Source: Dongia sedimenti | Lineage (GTDB): Bacteria > Pseudomonadota > Alphaproteobacteria > Dongiales > Dongiaceae | Assembly: GCA_030715195.1 (NCBI GenBank) | Contig: JAUYVI010000003.1 | Coordinates: forward strand, 462,960-526,959 | Reading direction: 5' to 3' | DNA: 64,000 bases | Shown here: positions 1 through 9,996 of the stretch, one piece after another | Layout: each line of letters starts with the position of its first letter | Position numbering within the stretch: the stretch's first letter is position 1 | Made by a program: the position numbers and the translations under genes | The notes under the pieces: generated by a model | Seen by the model: only the letters and a program-made list of their open reading frames with translations | What the model was told of the DNA's origin: nothing | The model's database searches: none

Positions 1-1
1 G

Positions 2-478
2 GAGTTCATCGTCAAAGGCTTGGCCTGCTACGACACCCCCTCCCAAGTGGCCGAGGCGGTAAACCAGATGTTCGGCGTCACGGTCAGCCGCCAGCGGGTT
101 TACCGCTATGTCCCGGACAACCCGAGGCCGCCGGCCCAACGCTGGCGAGACCTGCACGCGGCGACGCGCCAGGCCTTGCTGCGCGAGCTTGCGGACATCG
201 GTGTCGCGCATCGGGCAGTCCGCCTCCGGCGGTTGGATCGCCTGGCCAGCCGCTCCGAACGCCACAATGTCATGATGGCGCTCAAATGCCTGGAGATGGC
301 GGCGAAGGAATGCGGCGGCATGTATGAAAACCGCAGGCGCGTCGCGCCGCAGGTTCCCATGCCGCTTCCGCAGTTTCCGGCGCCCATCCCCGCATTGCCA
401 ATGCGGGGGTCTGATGTGTTAGACCTTTCTTCCAGCCCCGATAGCATCACGAATTTATCCGGATTTCTGCAATCATGA
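2..478 (+). CDS. DUF2280 phage-type protein, 5'-truncated by window edge
   Basis: The frame is open from base 2, so the true start lies upstream of the window. The visible residues ([20 protein letters not shown], then [17 protein letters not shown] and [16 protein letters not shown]) match my recollection of DUF2280, a family of small phage proteins resembling terminase small subunits with an N-terminal helix-turn-helix. The family core ends near base 340; the remaining ~45 residues are Pro-rich and low in conservation. The stop codon overlaps the gltX start in an ATGA arrangement at 475-478. No other phage gene is visible, so this may be the edge of a prophage or a lone remnant. Family call moderately sure; a packaging role is inference. 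Confidence 0.7.
   Translation, partial: EFIVKGLACYDTPSQVAEAVNQMFGVTVSRQRVYRYVPDNPRPPAQRWRDLHAATRQALLRELADIGVAHRAVRLRRLDRLASRSERHNVMMALKCLEMAAKECGGMYENRRRVAPQVPMPLPQFPAPIPALPMRGSDVLDLSSSPDSITNLSGFLQS
388..408. repeat. Perfect inverted repeat upstream of gltX
   Basis: CCCCGCATTG and CAATGCGGGG flank a single C, giving a near-perfect 10-bp palindrome inside the Pro-rich 3' end of the DUF2280 gene and about 65 bases before gltX. It could be a transcription-terminating or regulatory hairpin, but no clear U-tract follows, so it is reported only as a structure. Confidence 0.5.
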
Positions 479-1857
479 GTGTCGTCACCCGTTTCGCCCC
501 CTCGCCGACCGGCTACCTGCATATCGGCGGGGCCCGGACCGCCCTCTTCAACTGGCTCTATGCCCGCCACCACGGCGGCAAGTTCCTGCTCAGGATCGAG
601 GACACCGACCGGGTGCGTTCGACCGATGCGGCGATCCACGCGATCATCGAGGGGATGAAGTGGCTGGGCCTCGACTGGGACGGCGAGGTCGTTATGCAGT
701 TCGCCCGCCAGGCGCTCCATGCCGAGGTGGCCAACAAGCTGCTGGCCGAGGGCAAGGCCTATCGCTGCTACTGCTCGGTCGACGAGCTGGAGCAGATGCG
801 GATGGCCGCCATGGCCGCCGGCAAGCCGGTCCGCTATGACGGCCGCTGGCGCGACCGCGACCCCAAGGAGGCGCCCGAGGGCGTCAAGCCCGTCATCCGC
901 ATCAAGGCTCCGCAGAGCGGCAAGACCGTGGTCAAGGATGAGGTCCAGGGCGAGGTCGAGGTCGGCAACGAGCAGCTCGACGACATGGTGCTGTTGCGCA
1001 GCGACGGCACGCCCACCTACATGCTCTCGGTCGTGGTCGATGACCACGATATGGGGATCACCCATGTGATCCGCGGCGACGACCATCTGACCAACACCTT
1101 CCGCCAGGTCATGATCTACGACGCGATGGGCTGGGCGCATCCCTCCTTCTCGCATATCCCGCTCATTCACGGCGCCGATGGCGCGAAGCTTTCCAAGCGC
1201 CATGGTGCGCTGGCCGTCGATGCCTATCGCGAGATGGGCTATCTGCCGGAGGCGCTGCGCAACTACCTGCTGCGCCTCGGCTGGTCGCATGGCGATGAAG
1301 AGATCATCTCGACCGAGCAGGCGGTCCAGTGGTTCGACTTGGGCTCGGTCGGCCGGTCGCCGTCCCGCTTCGATTTCACCAAGCTCGACAATCTGAACGG
1401 CCATTACATCCGCGAGGCCGATGATGGCCGGCTCGCGAGCGACGTGGCGGCGCGGCTGGACTGCAAGGATCCGGCGGCGATCGAGCGCCTGCGTCGCGGC
1501 ATGCCGGGATTAAAGGCACGCGCGAAAACCCTGAAAGAGCTGGCCGAGAACGCGACGATCTACGTCACGGCGCGGCCGGTCGCCATCACCGAAAAGGCCG
1601 CCGCCCTGCTGACGCCGGAAGCGAAGGCCCTGCTCGGCAAGCTCGCCCAGGCGCTCGAGCCCGACGCGGCCTGGACCGCGGCCTCCCTCGAGGCCGCGGT
1701 GCGACAGTTTTCCGAGCAGGAAAAGGTGAAGCTCGGCCAGATCGCCCAGCCGTTGCGGGCGGCCCTGACCGGGTCCACCACCTCGCCCGGAATCTTCGAA
1801 GTCATGGAAATCCTTGGCCGATCCGAATGCCTGGGGCGGCTGGCGGACGCGCTGTAA
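475..1857 (+). CDS. gltX: Glutamate-tRNA ligase
   Basis: Cytoplasmic class I aminoacyl-tRNA synthetase that charges tRNA-Glu with glutamate using ATP. The class I signatures are present: HIGG at residues 16-19 after APSPTGYL, and KLSKR at 238-242. The C-terminal half is the helical anticodon-binding domain, and 460 residues is normal for the family. Cys98 and Cys100 of the zinc site seen in E. coli are kept, but the second Cys/His pair is not (the region reads YDGRW), so zinc binding is doubtful. The ATG overlaps the stop of the upstream DUF2280 gene. Many alphaproteobacteria carry two GltX paralogues; which one this is cannot be decided here. It sits next to gltA, as is common in the class. 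Confidence 0.96.
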   Translation: MSVVTRFAPSPTGYLHIGGARTALFNWLYARHHGGKFLLRIEDTDRVRSTDAAIHAIIEGMKWLGLDWDGEVVMQFARQALHAEVANKLLAEGKAYRCYCSVDELEQMRMAAMAAGKPVRYDGRWRDRDPKEAPEGVKPVIRIKAPQSGKTVVKDEVQGEVEVGNEQLDDMVLLRSDGTPTYMLSVVVDDHDMGITHVIRGDDHLTNTFRQVMIYDAMGWAHPSFSHIPLIHGADGAKLSKRHGALAVDAYREMGYLPEALRNYLLRLGWSHGDEEIISTEQAVQWFDLGSVGRSPSRFDFTKLDNLNGHYIREADDGRLASDVAARLDCKDPAAIERLRRGMPGLKARAKTLKELAENATIYVTARPVAITEKAAALLTPEAKALLGKLAQALEPDAAWTAASLEAAVRQFSEQEKVKLGQIAQPLRAALTGSTTSPGIFEVMEILGRSECLGRLADAL

Positions 1858-2028
1858 AGGAGCTGACGTCGGAGTGCATCGGGGGTGGCTTTTCGGACTC
1901 CGGAGTCATGGACCCTTAACCATCCTTCTGTTAGCGTAAACCCGATTTGCGGCGGTGCAACATCGCCGATCCAGCCCCCAGCCGAAACCCCGCGCCCCAG
2001 AACGCGCGGGACCATAACGAGGTGTCCC

Positions 2029-3471
<1,443 letters not shown>

Positions 3472-3488
3472 GTATCCCGGTCAGACGG

Positions 3489-3514
3489 AAAGGGCGGCCT
3501 TCGGGCCGCCCTTT
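3489..3514. terminator. Bidirectional terminator between gltA and gloA
   Basis: An 11-bp perfect stem (AAAGGGCGGCC / GGCCGCCCTTT) closes a TTCG tetraloop. It carries A/T ends on both sides and lies between the convergent gltA (+) and gloA (-) genes, so it can stop transcription from either direction. Confidence 0.92.
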
Positions 3515-3544
3515 CTTCTTTCCGCTCGCGTCGGTATCGAAGGC

Positions 3545-3934
3545 CTACTTCTGGATCAGCTCGATCTTGTAGCCGTCCGGGTCCTCGATGAAGGCGATCA
3601 CCGAGCCGCCATGCTTCATCGGTCCGGGCGGACGCGGGATCTTCACGCCCTCGGCGGCGAGCTTCTCGCAGGTGCCGTAGATGTCGCCGACGCCGATCGC
3701 CAGGTGCCCGAACGCGGTGCCGAGCTCGTACGGTGTCTTCTGGCCCCAATTGTGGGTGAGCTCGATCACCGTGTGATCGGTCTCGTCGCCATAGCCGACG
3801 AAGGCGAGCGTGAACTCGCCGGACGGGTAGTCCTTGCGGCGCAGCAGTTTCATGCCGAGATGCCGGGTGTAGAAGTCGATCGACTTGTCCATGTCGAACA
3901 CCCGGACCATCGTGTGCAGCAGCTGGTTTTCCAT
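3545..3934 (-). CDS. gloA: Lactoylglutathione lyase (glyoxalase I)
   Basis: A 129-residue VOC-superfamily metalloenzyme that isomerises the methylglyoxal-glutathione hemithioacetal to S-lactoylglutathione. The four expected metal ligands are visible: His in LLHTMVRV, Glu in TVIELTHNW, His in FGHLAIGV, and Glu in YKIELIQK near the C-terminus. The SIDFYTRHLGMKLLRRKDYPSGEFTLAFVGYG region is typical of the bacterial GloA family. The ATG at 3934 is preferred because GGGGAG lies 7 bases before it; a GTG at 3940 overlapping the fabZ stop is the alternative. It is the last gene of the rpsB-fabZ run, in the position where lpxA would be expected. Confidence 0.92.
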   Translation of the reverse strand: MENQLLHTMVRVFDMDKSIDFYTRHLGMKLLRRKDYPSGEFTLAFVGYGDETDHTVIELTHNWGQKTPYELGTAFGHLAIGVGDIYGTCEKLAAEGVKIPRPPGPMKHGGSVIAFIEDPDGYKIELIQK

Positions 3935-3936
3935 GC

Positions 3937-4437
3937 TCACTCCCCTATCCGCTCGTCGCGGATCATCGCGGCGAAGGTCGCCTCGGCAACTTTCTGGCCG
4001 TTCACCAGCGCGACGCCGTTGAATTTCCAGATCATGCCGCGGCTGCGGTCCTTGGTGACATGCAGGCGCAGCTCGTCGCCCGGCACCACCGGCTTGCGGA
4101 AGCGGCAGTCGTCGATGCTCATGAAATAGACCAGCTTGCCCTCGAAGGCGGCGCCGAGCGTGTGGACGACGAGCACGGCAGCGGTCTGCGCCATGGCTTC
4201 GATGATCAGGACCCCCGGCATCACCGGGTCGCCGGCGAAGTGGCCCACGAAATAGGGCTCGCTCACGGAGACCATCTTGACGCCGGTCGCCTCGATGTCG
4301 GTCCGCATCCCTTCGACGCGCTCGATCATCAGGAACGGCGGCCGATGCGGGATCATCCGCATGATGCCCTTCACATCGACCGAGATGGCGTCGGGCGACG
4401 CTTGCGCGCCGGCTTCTGGCTTTCCTTGGTGTTCCAT
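3937..4437 (-). CDS. fabZ: 3-hydroxyacyl-ACP dehydratase FabZ
   Basis: Cytoplasmic hot-dog-fold dehydratase of type II fatty acid synthesis, removing water from 3-hydroxyacyl-ACP. The catalytic pair is His66 (VGHFAGDPVMPG) and Glu80 (VLIIEAMAQ), 14 residues apart as in known FabZ enzymes, and IPHRPPFLMIERV is the usual N-terminal signature. At 166 residues it is slightly long because of ~20 extra residues at the N-terminus. In related genomes fabZ sits between lpxD and lpxA in the lipid A cluster; here ompH precedes it by 39 bases and gloA follows, so it has lost its usual lpx neighbours. Confidence 0.95.
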   Translation of the reverse strand: MEHQGKPEAGAQASPDAISVDVKGIMRMIPHRPPFLMIERVEGMRTDIEATGVKMVSVSEPYFVGHFAGDPVMPGVLIIEAMAQTAAVLVVHTLGAAFEGKLVYFMSIDDCRFRKPVVPGDELRLHVTKDRSRGMIWKFNGVALVNGQKVAEATFAAMIRDERIGE

Positions 4438-4476
4438 GTCGGGTCTCGAACAGGCGATCGCGCGGCAGGCGCGGGA

Positions 4477-5103
4477 TTAGAGTTTGACGGTGGGCAGGGC
4501 CTTGTTCAAGCGCGTCATGACCTCATCGGTGATGTTCCAGGGCTGCGGCGAGTACGGCACCGCGGCGCGATCGAGAATGAGCGTCAAGCCGCGCGCTTTG
4601 GCCACGTCCTGCATCGCCTTGCGCGCGGCATTGGCGATCGATTCCCGCGCCTTGTTCAGCCGCCCGTCCCAGGCCTGCTTGTTCTTGGCAAAGGCCTGCT
4701 GGAACTGGATGTCCTGCTGCTCCAGGGCCTTGCGCTTGGTGGCGTAGTCCGCCGGGGCGATCGGCGGATTCCCGCTCCGCGCCGCTTCCAGCTGCTGGGC
4801 CTGGGCACGGAGGCCGTTCTCCTTCTTGGCCATGTCGTCGTTCAGCGCCTTCATGGCCGCATCCCACTGGGTGTTCAACGACTTTCCGGCGCTCGACGCA
4901 TTGAGGATCGCCTGGGTGTCGAGCACGCCCACGATGATCGGAATCTGGTTGGGGGCGACGGTGCCCTGCGCCGGCTGGGCGGCCGGTGCCGGCTGGGTCG
5001 CCGTCTGGGCGAGGGCCGGTCCGGCGAGCGCGAAGGCGCAAAGGGCGAACGCCGCAGCGATGATCCGAGCGGAACGGCGAATGGGGAGAGAGGGCTGGCT
5101 CAC
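4477..5103 (-). CDS. ompH: OmpH/Skp-family periplasmic chaperone
   Basis: Periplasmic chaperone that holds unfolded outer-membrane proteins on the way to the Bam complex. The GTG start at 5103 follows a GGAG and gives 208 residues beginning with a Sec signal peptide (RRSARIIAAAFALCAFALAGPALA, likely cut before QTATQP). An Ala/Pro/Gln-rich linker comes next, then the GVLDTQAIL strand, a long helical hairpin (residues ~80-170) and the terminal ILDRAAVPY strand typical of Skp. A TTG at 5118 is an alternative start. The gene lies directly after bamA, the standard arrangement; lpxD normally follows but is missing. Confidence 0.88.
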   Translation of the reverse strand: MSQPSLPIRRSARIIAAAFALCAFALAGPALAQTATQPAPAAQPAQGTVAPNQIPIIVGVLDTQAILNASSAGKSLNTQWDAAMKALNDDMAKKENGLRAQAQQLEAARSGNPPIAPADYATKRKALEQQDIQFQQAFAKNKQAWDGRLNKARESIANAARKAMQDVAKARGLTLILDRAAVPYSPQPWNITDEVMTRLNKALPTVKL

Positions 5104-5163
5104 GTAACGTATCTCCAAAAGAAGGCTAAGTTTCGACCAAGAATTGCTTGGTAACAGGCTTGG

Positions 5164-7485
5164 TCAGAAGTTGGTTCCGAAGCTGAAGCTGAAATACTCT
5201 TTCTCGTCCTGCTTCTTCCTGAGGAAAGGATAGGCGAGGTCGATGGCCAAGGGGCCGAACGGCGATACCCAGGTCAAGCCGAACCCGGCGGAAGCCCGGA
5301 TGCTGCCGTCATCGATGATGTCTTCGTCGCTGTCCTTGGTATCGGAACCGGTCAAGACGCCGAAATCGCTGAACACACGGCCGCGGATCGCATACTCCTC
5401 CGGGAGGCCGAGCGGGAAACTGGCCTGCACCGAGCCATCCCACAGGAACTGGCCGCCGATCGAGCCATCCTTCTTCTTGGCCCCGGCTTCGCGCGGGCCG
5501 ACGCCGCGATCATCGAAGCCGCGCAGGCTGCCCGGGCCGCCGAGGAAGAAACCGTCGGGATAGTGCAGGTAGTCGCCGAACAGCGGCTGGATGTAGCCCA
5601 CTTCCTGGGTGGTGGACAGGGTCACATCCTTGGTGAGCGGATAGTAGTAGCCGCCCTGCAGCGTTCCGCTGACATATTTGACGTCGCCGCCGAGGCCCGA
5701 ATAGTGGCCTTCGAGCGTGGCGAAATAGCCGTCTCGCGGATCGATCGAGCTGTCGCGCCGGTCGTAGGTCAGCGTGGTGCCGATGATCGAGTAGTATTTC
5801 CAGCCGACTTCGTCGCGGATCACCTGAGCGGCGTCGTTATCCACGTCGTGGATGCGATCGGCGCGGAACTGATAGGACAGCGTGTTCCTCAGATACTCGC
5901 TGATGTCGTAGCCCATGCGCAGGCCGAAGCCGATCTGATCCTCGTCATTGGTGCTGGGCGTCAGGCGGCGGTAGAAAATATCGAACCCGGCGCTGACGTC
6001 CTTATCGAGGAAATAAGGGTCGGTGAAGCTGAACGAGCCGGATGACCGCTTGCCCGAAATCGTGAGATCGATCCGCGCGTCCTGGCCCTTGCCGAGCAGG
6101 TTGCGCTCCCGAAGACCGATATTGCCGAGCGGACCGAGGCTGGTCGAATAGCCGGCGCCGAAGGTGAGTTCGCCGGTCGACTGCTCCTTCACCTTGACCT
6201 TGATAATGGTCTTGTCCGGCGCGGTGCTGGGAACGGTGGTGATGTCCACCGTCTCGAAGAAGCCGAGGTTCCGCAGCCGCTGCTCGGTGCGTTTCAGCTT
6301 CTCGGTGCTGAACGCGTCGCCCTCGGCCAGCCGGAACTCGCGACGGATCACCTTGTCCTGGGTGCGGACGTTGCCGGCGATGTCGATGCGCTCGACATAC
6401 ACTTTCGGGCCTTCCTGGACGTCATAGGTCAGGTTGAGCACGTGGTTCTTGGCGTCGCGGTCGATGCGCGGCCGCACATCCACGAAGGCATAGCCGAGAT
6501 TGCCGACGTGATCGCTGATCGCCTGGACCGTGTCGTCGACCTTGCTGGCGTCGTACCAGTCGCCTTCCTTGGTCGTGACGTCGCCCATCAGGGTCTTCGG
6601 GTCGAGGTCCTTCAAGGTGGTCTTCACATCGACCTTGCCGAGCTTGTAGCGCTCGCCCTCCTCCACCGTGAAGGTGATGAAGAAGGCTTCCTGGTCGGGA
6701 GACAGCTCGGCCACGGCGGAGAGCACGCGGAAATCGGCATAGCCCTCGGAGAGGTAGAACTTCCGCAGGTTCTCCTTGTCCACGGTGAGCCGGTCCGGGT
6801 CGTAGGTGTCGGTCGTGCTCAGGATCCGATAGAAGGCGCTTTCCTTGGTCGCGATCTCATCCCTGAGATTGCTGTCGGAGAATTCCTTGTTGCCGACGAA
6901 GTCGATGCGTTCGACCTGGGTCACGTCGCCTTCGTTGATCTCGAAGACCAGATTGACCCGGTTCTGGTCGAGCTTGATCACCTTGGGATCGACGGTCGCG
7001 GCGAAGCGGCCGCTGCGGCGGTAGAGATCGAGGATGCGTTTCACGTCCGCCTGGACGCGGGTCTGGGTATAGACCTGGCGCGGCTTCAACTGGACTTCCT
7101 GGGTCAGCTGGTCGTCCTTGATGCGGTCGTTGCCCTCGAAGGCGAGCTTGTTGATGATCGGATTCTCGACCACGGCCACCACGAGGTTGTTGCCGTCGCG
7201 GCGCAGGTGCACGTCGGCGAACAGGCCGGTCGCGAACAGGTTCTTCAGCGCCCGGTCGACCTTCGCGGCGTCGAACAGATCGCCGGGGTTGATCTCCATA
7301 TACGAACGAATCGTGTCAGCCTCGATGCGCTGGTTGCCCTCGATCACGACCTGCTCAATCGGATCGCCACTGGTAATGGTCTGCGCCACGGCGGAAGAAT
7401 TTCCCGCCCCGACGACACCCCCCAAGCAAAGCCCCAACAACAGGCCCAACAGCCCCAGACGGCCAACTAGACGCAGAAACCCCAT
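5164..7485 (-). CDS. bamA: Outer membrane protein assembly factor BamA
   Basis: Essential Omp85 insertase that folds beta-barrels into the outer membrane. The 773 residues begin with a signal peptide (LGLLGLLLGLCLGGVVGAG) and continue with five POTRA repeats over roughly residues 35-420; recognisable starts are IEQVVIEGNQRIEADTI and VERIDIAGNVRTQDKVIR. A 16-strand barrel follows, containing the Omp85 lid motif region GGPGSLRGFDDRGVGP, and the chain ends in FSFSFGTNF, the aromatic C-terminal signal for barrel recognition. It lies 16 bases after rseP and before ompH, an arrangement conserved across Proteobacteria. Confidence 0.96.
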   Translation of the reverse strand: MGFLRLVGRLGLLGLLLGLCLGGVVGAGNSSAVAQTITSGDPIEQVVIEGNQRIEADTIRSYMEINPGDLFDAAKVDRALKNLFATGLFADVHLRRDGNNLVVAVVENPIINKLAFEGNDRIKDDQLTQEVQLKPRQVYTQTRVQADVKRILDLYRRSGRFAATVDPKVIKLDQNRVNLVFEINEGDVTQVERIDFVGNKEFSDSNLRDEIATKESAFYRILSTTDTYDPDRLTVDKENLRKFYLSEGYADFRVLSAVAELSPDQEAFFITFTVEEGERYKLGKVDVKTTLKDLDPKTLMGDVTTKEGDWYDASKVDDTVQAISDHVGNLGYAFVDVRPRIDRDAKNHVLNLTYDVQEGPKVYVERIDIAGNVRTQDKVIRREFRLAEGDAFSTEKLKRTEQRLRNLGFFETVDITTVPSTAPDKTIIKVKVKEQSTGELTFGAGYSTSLGPLGNIGLRERNLLGKGQDARIDLTISGKRSSGSFSFTDPYFLDKDVSAGFDIFYRRLTPSTNDEDQIGFGLRMGYDISEYLRNTLSYQFRADRIHDVDNDAAQVIRDEVGWKYYSIIGTTLTYDRRDSSIDPRDGYFATLEGHYSGLGGDVKYVSGTLQGGYYYPLTKDVTLSTTQEVGYIQPLFGDYLHYPDGFFLGGPGSLRGFDDRGVGPREAGAKKKDGSIGGQFLWDGSVQASFPLGLPEEYAIRGRVFSDFGVLTGSDTKDSDEDIIDDGSIRASAGFGLTWVSPFGPLAIDLAYPFLRKKQDEKEYFSFSFGTNF

Positions 7486-7501
7486 CTCCCCCGACTTCCA
7501 A

Positions 7502-8641
7502 TCACGTAAACAGGGATTTCACAAAATCGACAACCTTCAGATAAACCAAGTCATTCCAGGTGGCAAACAGCATCAGGCTCAGCACCAGGGCGAGCCCGAC
7601 CTTGAGACCGAACTCCTGGGCGCGTTCCCCGAGCGGCTTACCCCGCACGGCCTCGACCGCGTAATAGACCAGGTGACCGCCGTCGAGCATCGGCACCGGG
7701 AAGAGATTGATCAGGCCGAGATTGATCGACAGCGCCCCGGCGAAGGCGATCAGCGAGACGAGGCTGACCTGCGCCACATCGCCCGACATCTTGGCGATCC
7801 GGAGTACGCCGCCGATCTCGTCGGTCGACCGAAGACCGGTGACCATCTGCCAGAGACCCTTCAGAGTCCCGACCGTTCCGCGATAGATATCGCTGCCGGC
7901 GACCACGACGGATTCACCGAGCGAGAGATTCTTGGTGACGCTCTTCACGTCCTCGGCGAGCCCGAAGCCGAGGCCGACAAAGGTTGTCTCCTTCCCCGAC
8001 GCGTCCTTGGTCGTGACCTCGCCGGGCTGCACCTGCACGCGGACCGGCGCGCCGTTGCGCGTAAGGTCGATTGTCAGCATCTTGCCAAGGCTGCTCTGAA
8101 CGACATACTGAATGTCGAAGAAACTCTCAATCTCGGTCCCATCGACCTTTACCACGGTATCGCCCGGCGCAATGCCCGCCCGGGCGGCTGGCGATTCCGC
8201 GAATACCTTGCCGATGACCGGCGGGATGACCTGCTTGCCGCCAATTGCATAGAGCGCGGTGAAGATGGCGAAGGCTAAGATGTAATTGGCAGCTGGTCCC
8301 GCGAAGACGATCGCCATGCGCTGGCCGACGGTCTTGTGCTTGAAGGAAACGCTGCGCTCCGCGTCGGTCATCGGCCGGGCGGCTTCTCCCTCGATGACAT
8401 TCTCGTCCTGGCCGAACATCCGCACATACCCGCCCAAGGGCAGCCAGCTGAACTTCCAGCGCGTGCCGGTGCGGTCGGTCCAGCCGAAGAGCTCCGGTCC
8501 GAAGCCGATCGAGAACACCTCGACCCGCACCTTGCACCACCGAGCGACGGCGAAATGCCCAAGCTCATGGATGAAGACCAGGACGGTCAGAACGACGAGA
8601 AACCAGAAGCCGTAGTGCTGAATTTGGTTGAGGATTTCCAT
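7502..8641 (-). CDS. rseP: RIP metalloprotease RseP (site-2 protease)
   Basis: Inner-membrane zinc protease that cleaves transmembrane segments of anti-sigma factors and signal-peptide remnants. The HELGH zinc motif is at residues 25-29 in the first membrane helix. A PDZ domain occupies roughly residues 125-210 (ESPAARAGIAPGDTVVKVDG), and the third zinc ligand lies in NLFPVPMLDGGHLVYY. The ATG at 8641 (MEILNQIQHYGFW) gives 379 residues, the normal length; an upstream in-frame ATG at 8698 adds a non-membrane leader unlike the family. It is followed by bamA and preceded by dxr, the usual order. Confidence 0.95.
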   Translation of the reverse strand: MEILNQIQHYGFWFLVVLTVLVFIHELGHFAVARWCKVRVEVFSIGFGPELFGWTDRTGTRWKFSWLPLGGYVRMFGQDENVIEGEAARPMTDAERSVSFKHKTVGQRMAIVFAGPAANYILAFAIFTALYAIGGKQVIPPVIGKVFAESPAARAGIAPGDTVVKVDGTEIESFFDIQYVVQSSLGKMLTIDLTRNGAPVRVQVQPGEVTTKDASGKETTFVGLGFGLAEDVKSVTKNLSLGESVVVAGSDIYRGTVGTLKGLWQMVTGLRSTDEIGGVLRIAKMSGDVAQVSLVSLIAFAGALSINLGLINLFPVPMLDGGHLVYYAVEAVRGKPLGERAQEFGLKVGLALVLSLMLFATWNDLVYLKVVDFVKSLFT

Positions 8642-8766
8642 TTCCGGTCCGGACCTGTGGCGGCAGTTCCCCCGCCTGCCGAAGGCCCTGTCTAGCACAG
8701 TCTAAAGCCGTGCCATAGCCCAGAAAAGGATTTCACGCCAACGTGTTAGCCGGCTTGTTTCGCCGT

Positions 8767-9996
8767 CTAATTGTGGCGAAGGGTCGCAACCTTGCCCTCC
8801 GCGGCCCGGCGGGCCTCGGCATCGGTCTGGATCACGTCCTCGATTGAGGTGAGTTCGACGCTGGGCACCGCCTCCAGGACCGCCGCGGCCAGGGCCGGGA
8901 TGTCCATGAAGCCGATTCGCCCGCCCAGGAAATGCGCCACCGCCACCTCATTGGCGGCGTTCAGGATGGCCGGGGCCGTGCCGCCGGCTTTTAGGGCCTC
9001 CCGGGCGATCCGCAGCGCCGGGAAGCGGACCGGGTCGGGCGCCTCGAAGGTCAGCTGGGCGACTTTCGCGAAGTCGAGTCGGGCCGAGGGGGCGGCGATC
9101 CGCTTCGGCCAGCCCAAGGCATAGGCGATCGGGGTCCGCATATCCGGGGTGCCGAGTTGGGCCAGGACCGAGCCGTCCTGATAGGCGACCATGCTGTGGA
9201 TGACCGACTGGGGATGGACCAGGATCTCGATCTGCTCTTCCGGCATCCGGAACAGGTGATGGGCCTCGATCAGTTCCAACCCCTTGTTCATCATCGAAGC
9301 GGAATCGACCGAGATCTTCGCCCCCATCGACCAGTTGGGATGGGCGACCGCCTGGGCCGGGGTCGCCGCGGTCATTTCCGCGATCGACTTGGTGCGGAAC
9401 GGGCCGCCGGACGCGGTCAAGATGATCTTCTCGATGGCATCGAGCTTGTCGAAATCGAACACCTGGAAGATGGCGCTGTGCTCGGAATCGACCGGCAGCA
9501 TGACCGCGCCATGCTCGGTCAGTTCGCGCATCATCAGCGCGCCGGCGCAAACCAGCGTCTCCTTGTTGGCAAGGCCGATCATCGCGCCGCGCCGCACCGC
9601 CGCCAGCGTCGGCTCCAACCCCGCCGCGCCGACGATCGCCGACATGACCCAATCGGAGGGACGCGCCGCCGCTTCGATGACGGCGGCACGGCCGCCGGCG
9701 ACCGCGATGCCGGAGCCGGCGAGACCGTCCTTCAGCCTGCCGTAAAGCGCCTCGTCGCCAATCGCGACGAAGCGCGGCTTCAGGCGCAGCGCCTGCTCGA
9801 TCAGCTTGTCGACATTGCTGTGCGCGGTCAGCGCATCGACCCGGTAGTCGTCGGGATAGCGTTCGACCACATCGATCGTGTTGCTGCCGACCGAGCCGGT
9901 CGAGCCGAGAATGGTCACCCAGCGCGGCCCTTCCGCCTGCGCCCGCACCGAGGGCGCCTTTGCGGCGGCCTGAACTCTTGCCTCGGTCACAGCCAT
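8767..9996 (-). CDS. dxr: 1-deoxy-D-xylulose-5-phosphate reductoisomerase
   Basis: Cytoplasmic NADPH-dependent enzyme that converts DXP to 2-C-methylerythritol 4-phosphate, the committed step of the MEP isoprenoid pathway. The Rossmann NADPH motif GSTGSVGSNT is at residues 31-40. The metal- and substrate-binding segments PVDSEHSAIFQ and SMMNKGLELIEAHHLF are intact, as is the flexible-loop region IHSMVAYQDGSVLAQLG. At 409 residues it is about 15 longer than average because of an N-terminal tail. Its start overlaps the cdsA stop by 10 bases, indicating translational coupling. Confidence 0.96.
   Translation of the reverse strand: MAVTEARVQAAAKAPSVRAQAEGPRWVTILGSTGSVGSNTIDVVERYPDDYRVDALTAHSNVDKLIEQALRLKPRFVAIGDEALYGRLKDGLAGSGIAVAGGRAAVIEAAARPSDWVMSAIVGAAGLEPTLAAVRRGAMIGLANKETLVCAGALMMRELTEHGAVMLPVDSEHSAIFQVFDFDKLDAIEKIILTASGGPFRTKSIAEMTAATPAQAVAHPNWSMGAKISVDSASMMNKGLELIEAHHLFRMPEEQIEILVHPQSVIHSMVAYQDGSVLAQLGTPDMRTPIAYALGWPKRIAAPSARLDFAKVAQLTFEAPDPVRFPALRIAREALKAGGTAPAILNAANEVAVAHFLGGRIGFMDIPALAAAVLEAVPSVELTSIEDVIQTDAEARRAAEGKVATLRHN

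Noticed and set aside
425..474. A -35/-10 promoter for gltX
   Set aside because: Only a TAGCAT-like -10 with a poor -35 could be found; not strong enough to annotate.
1885..2028. Longer N-terminus of citrate synthase from ATG 1885
   Set aside because: The added residues have no coding character and a clear ribosome-binding site precedes ATG 2029.
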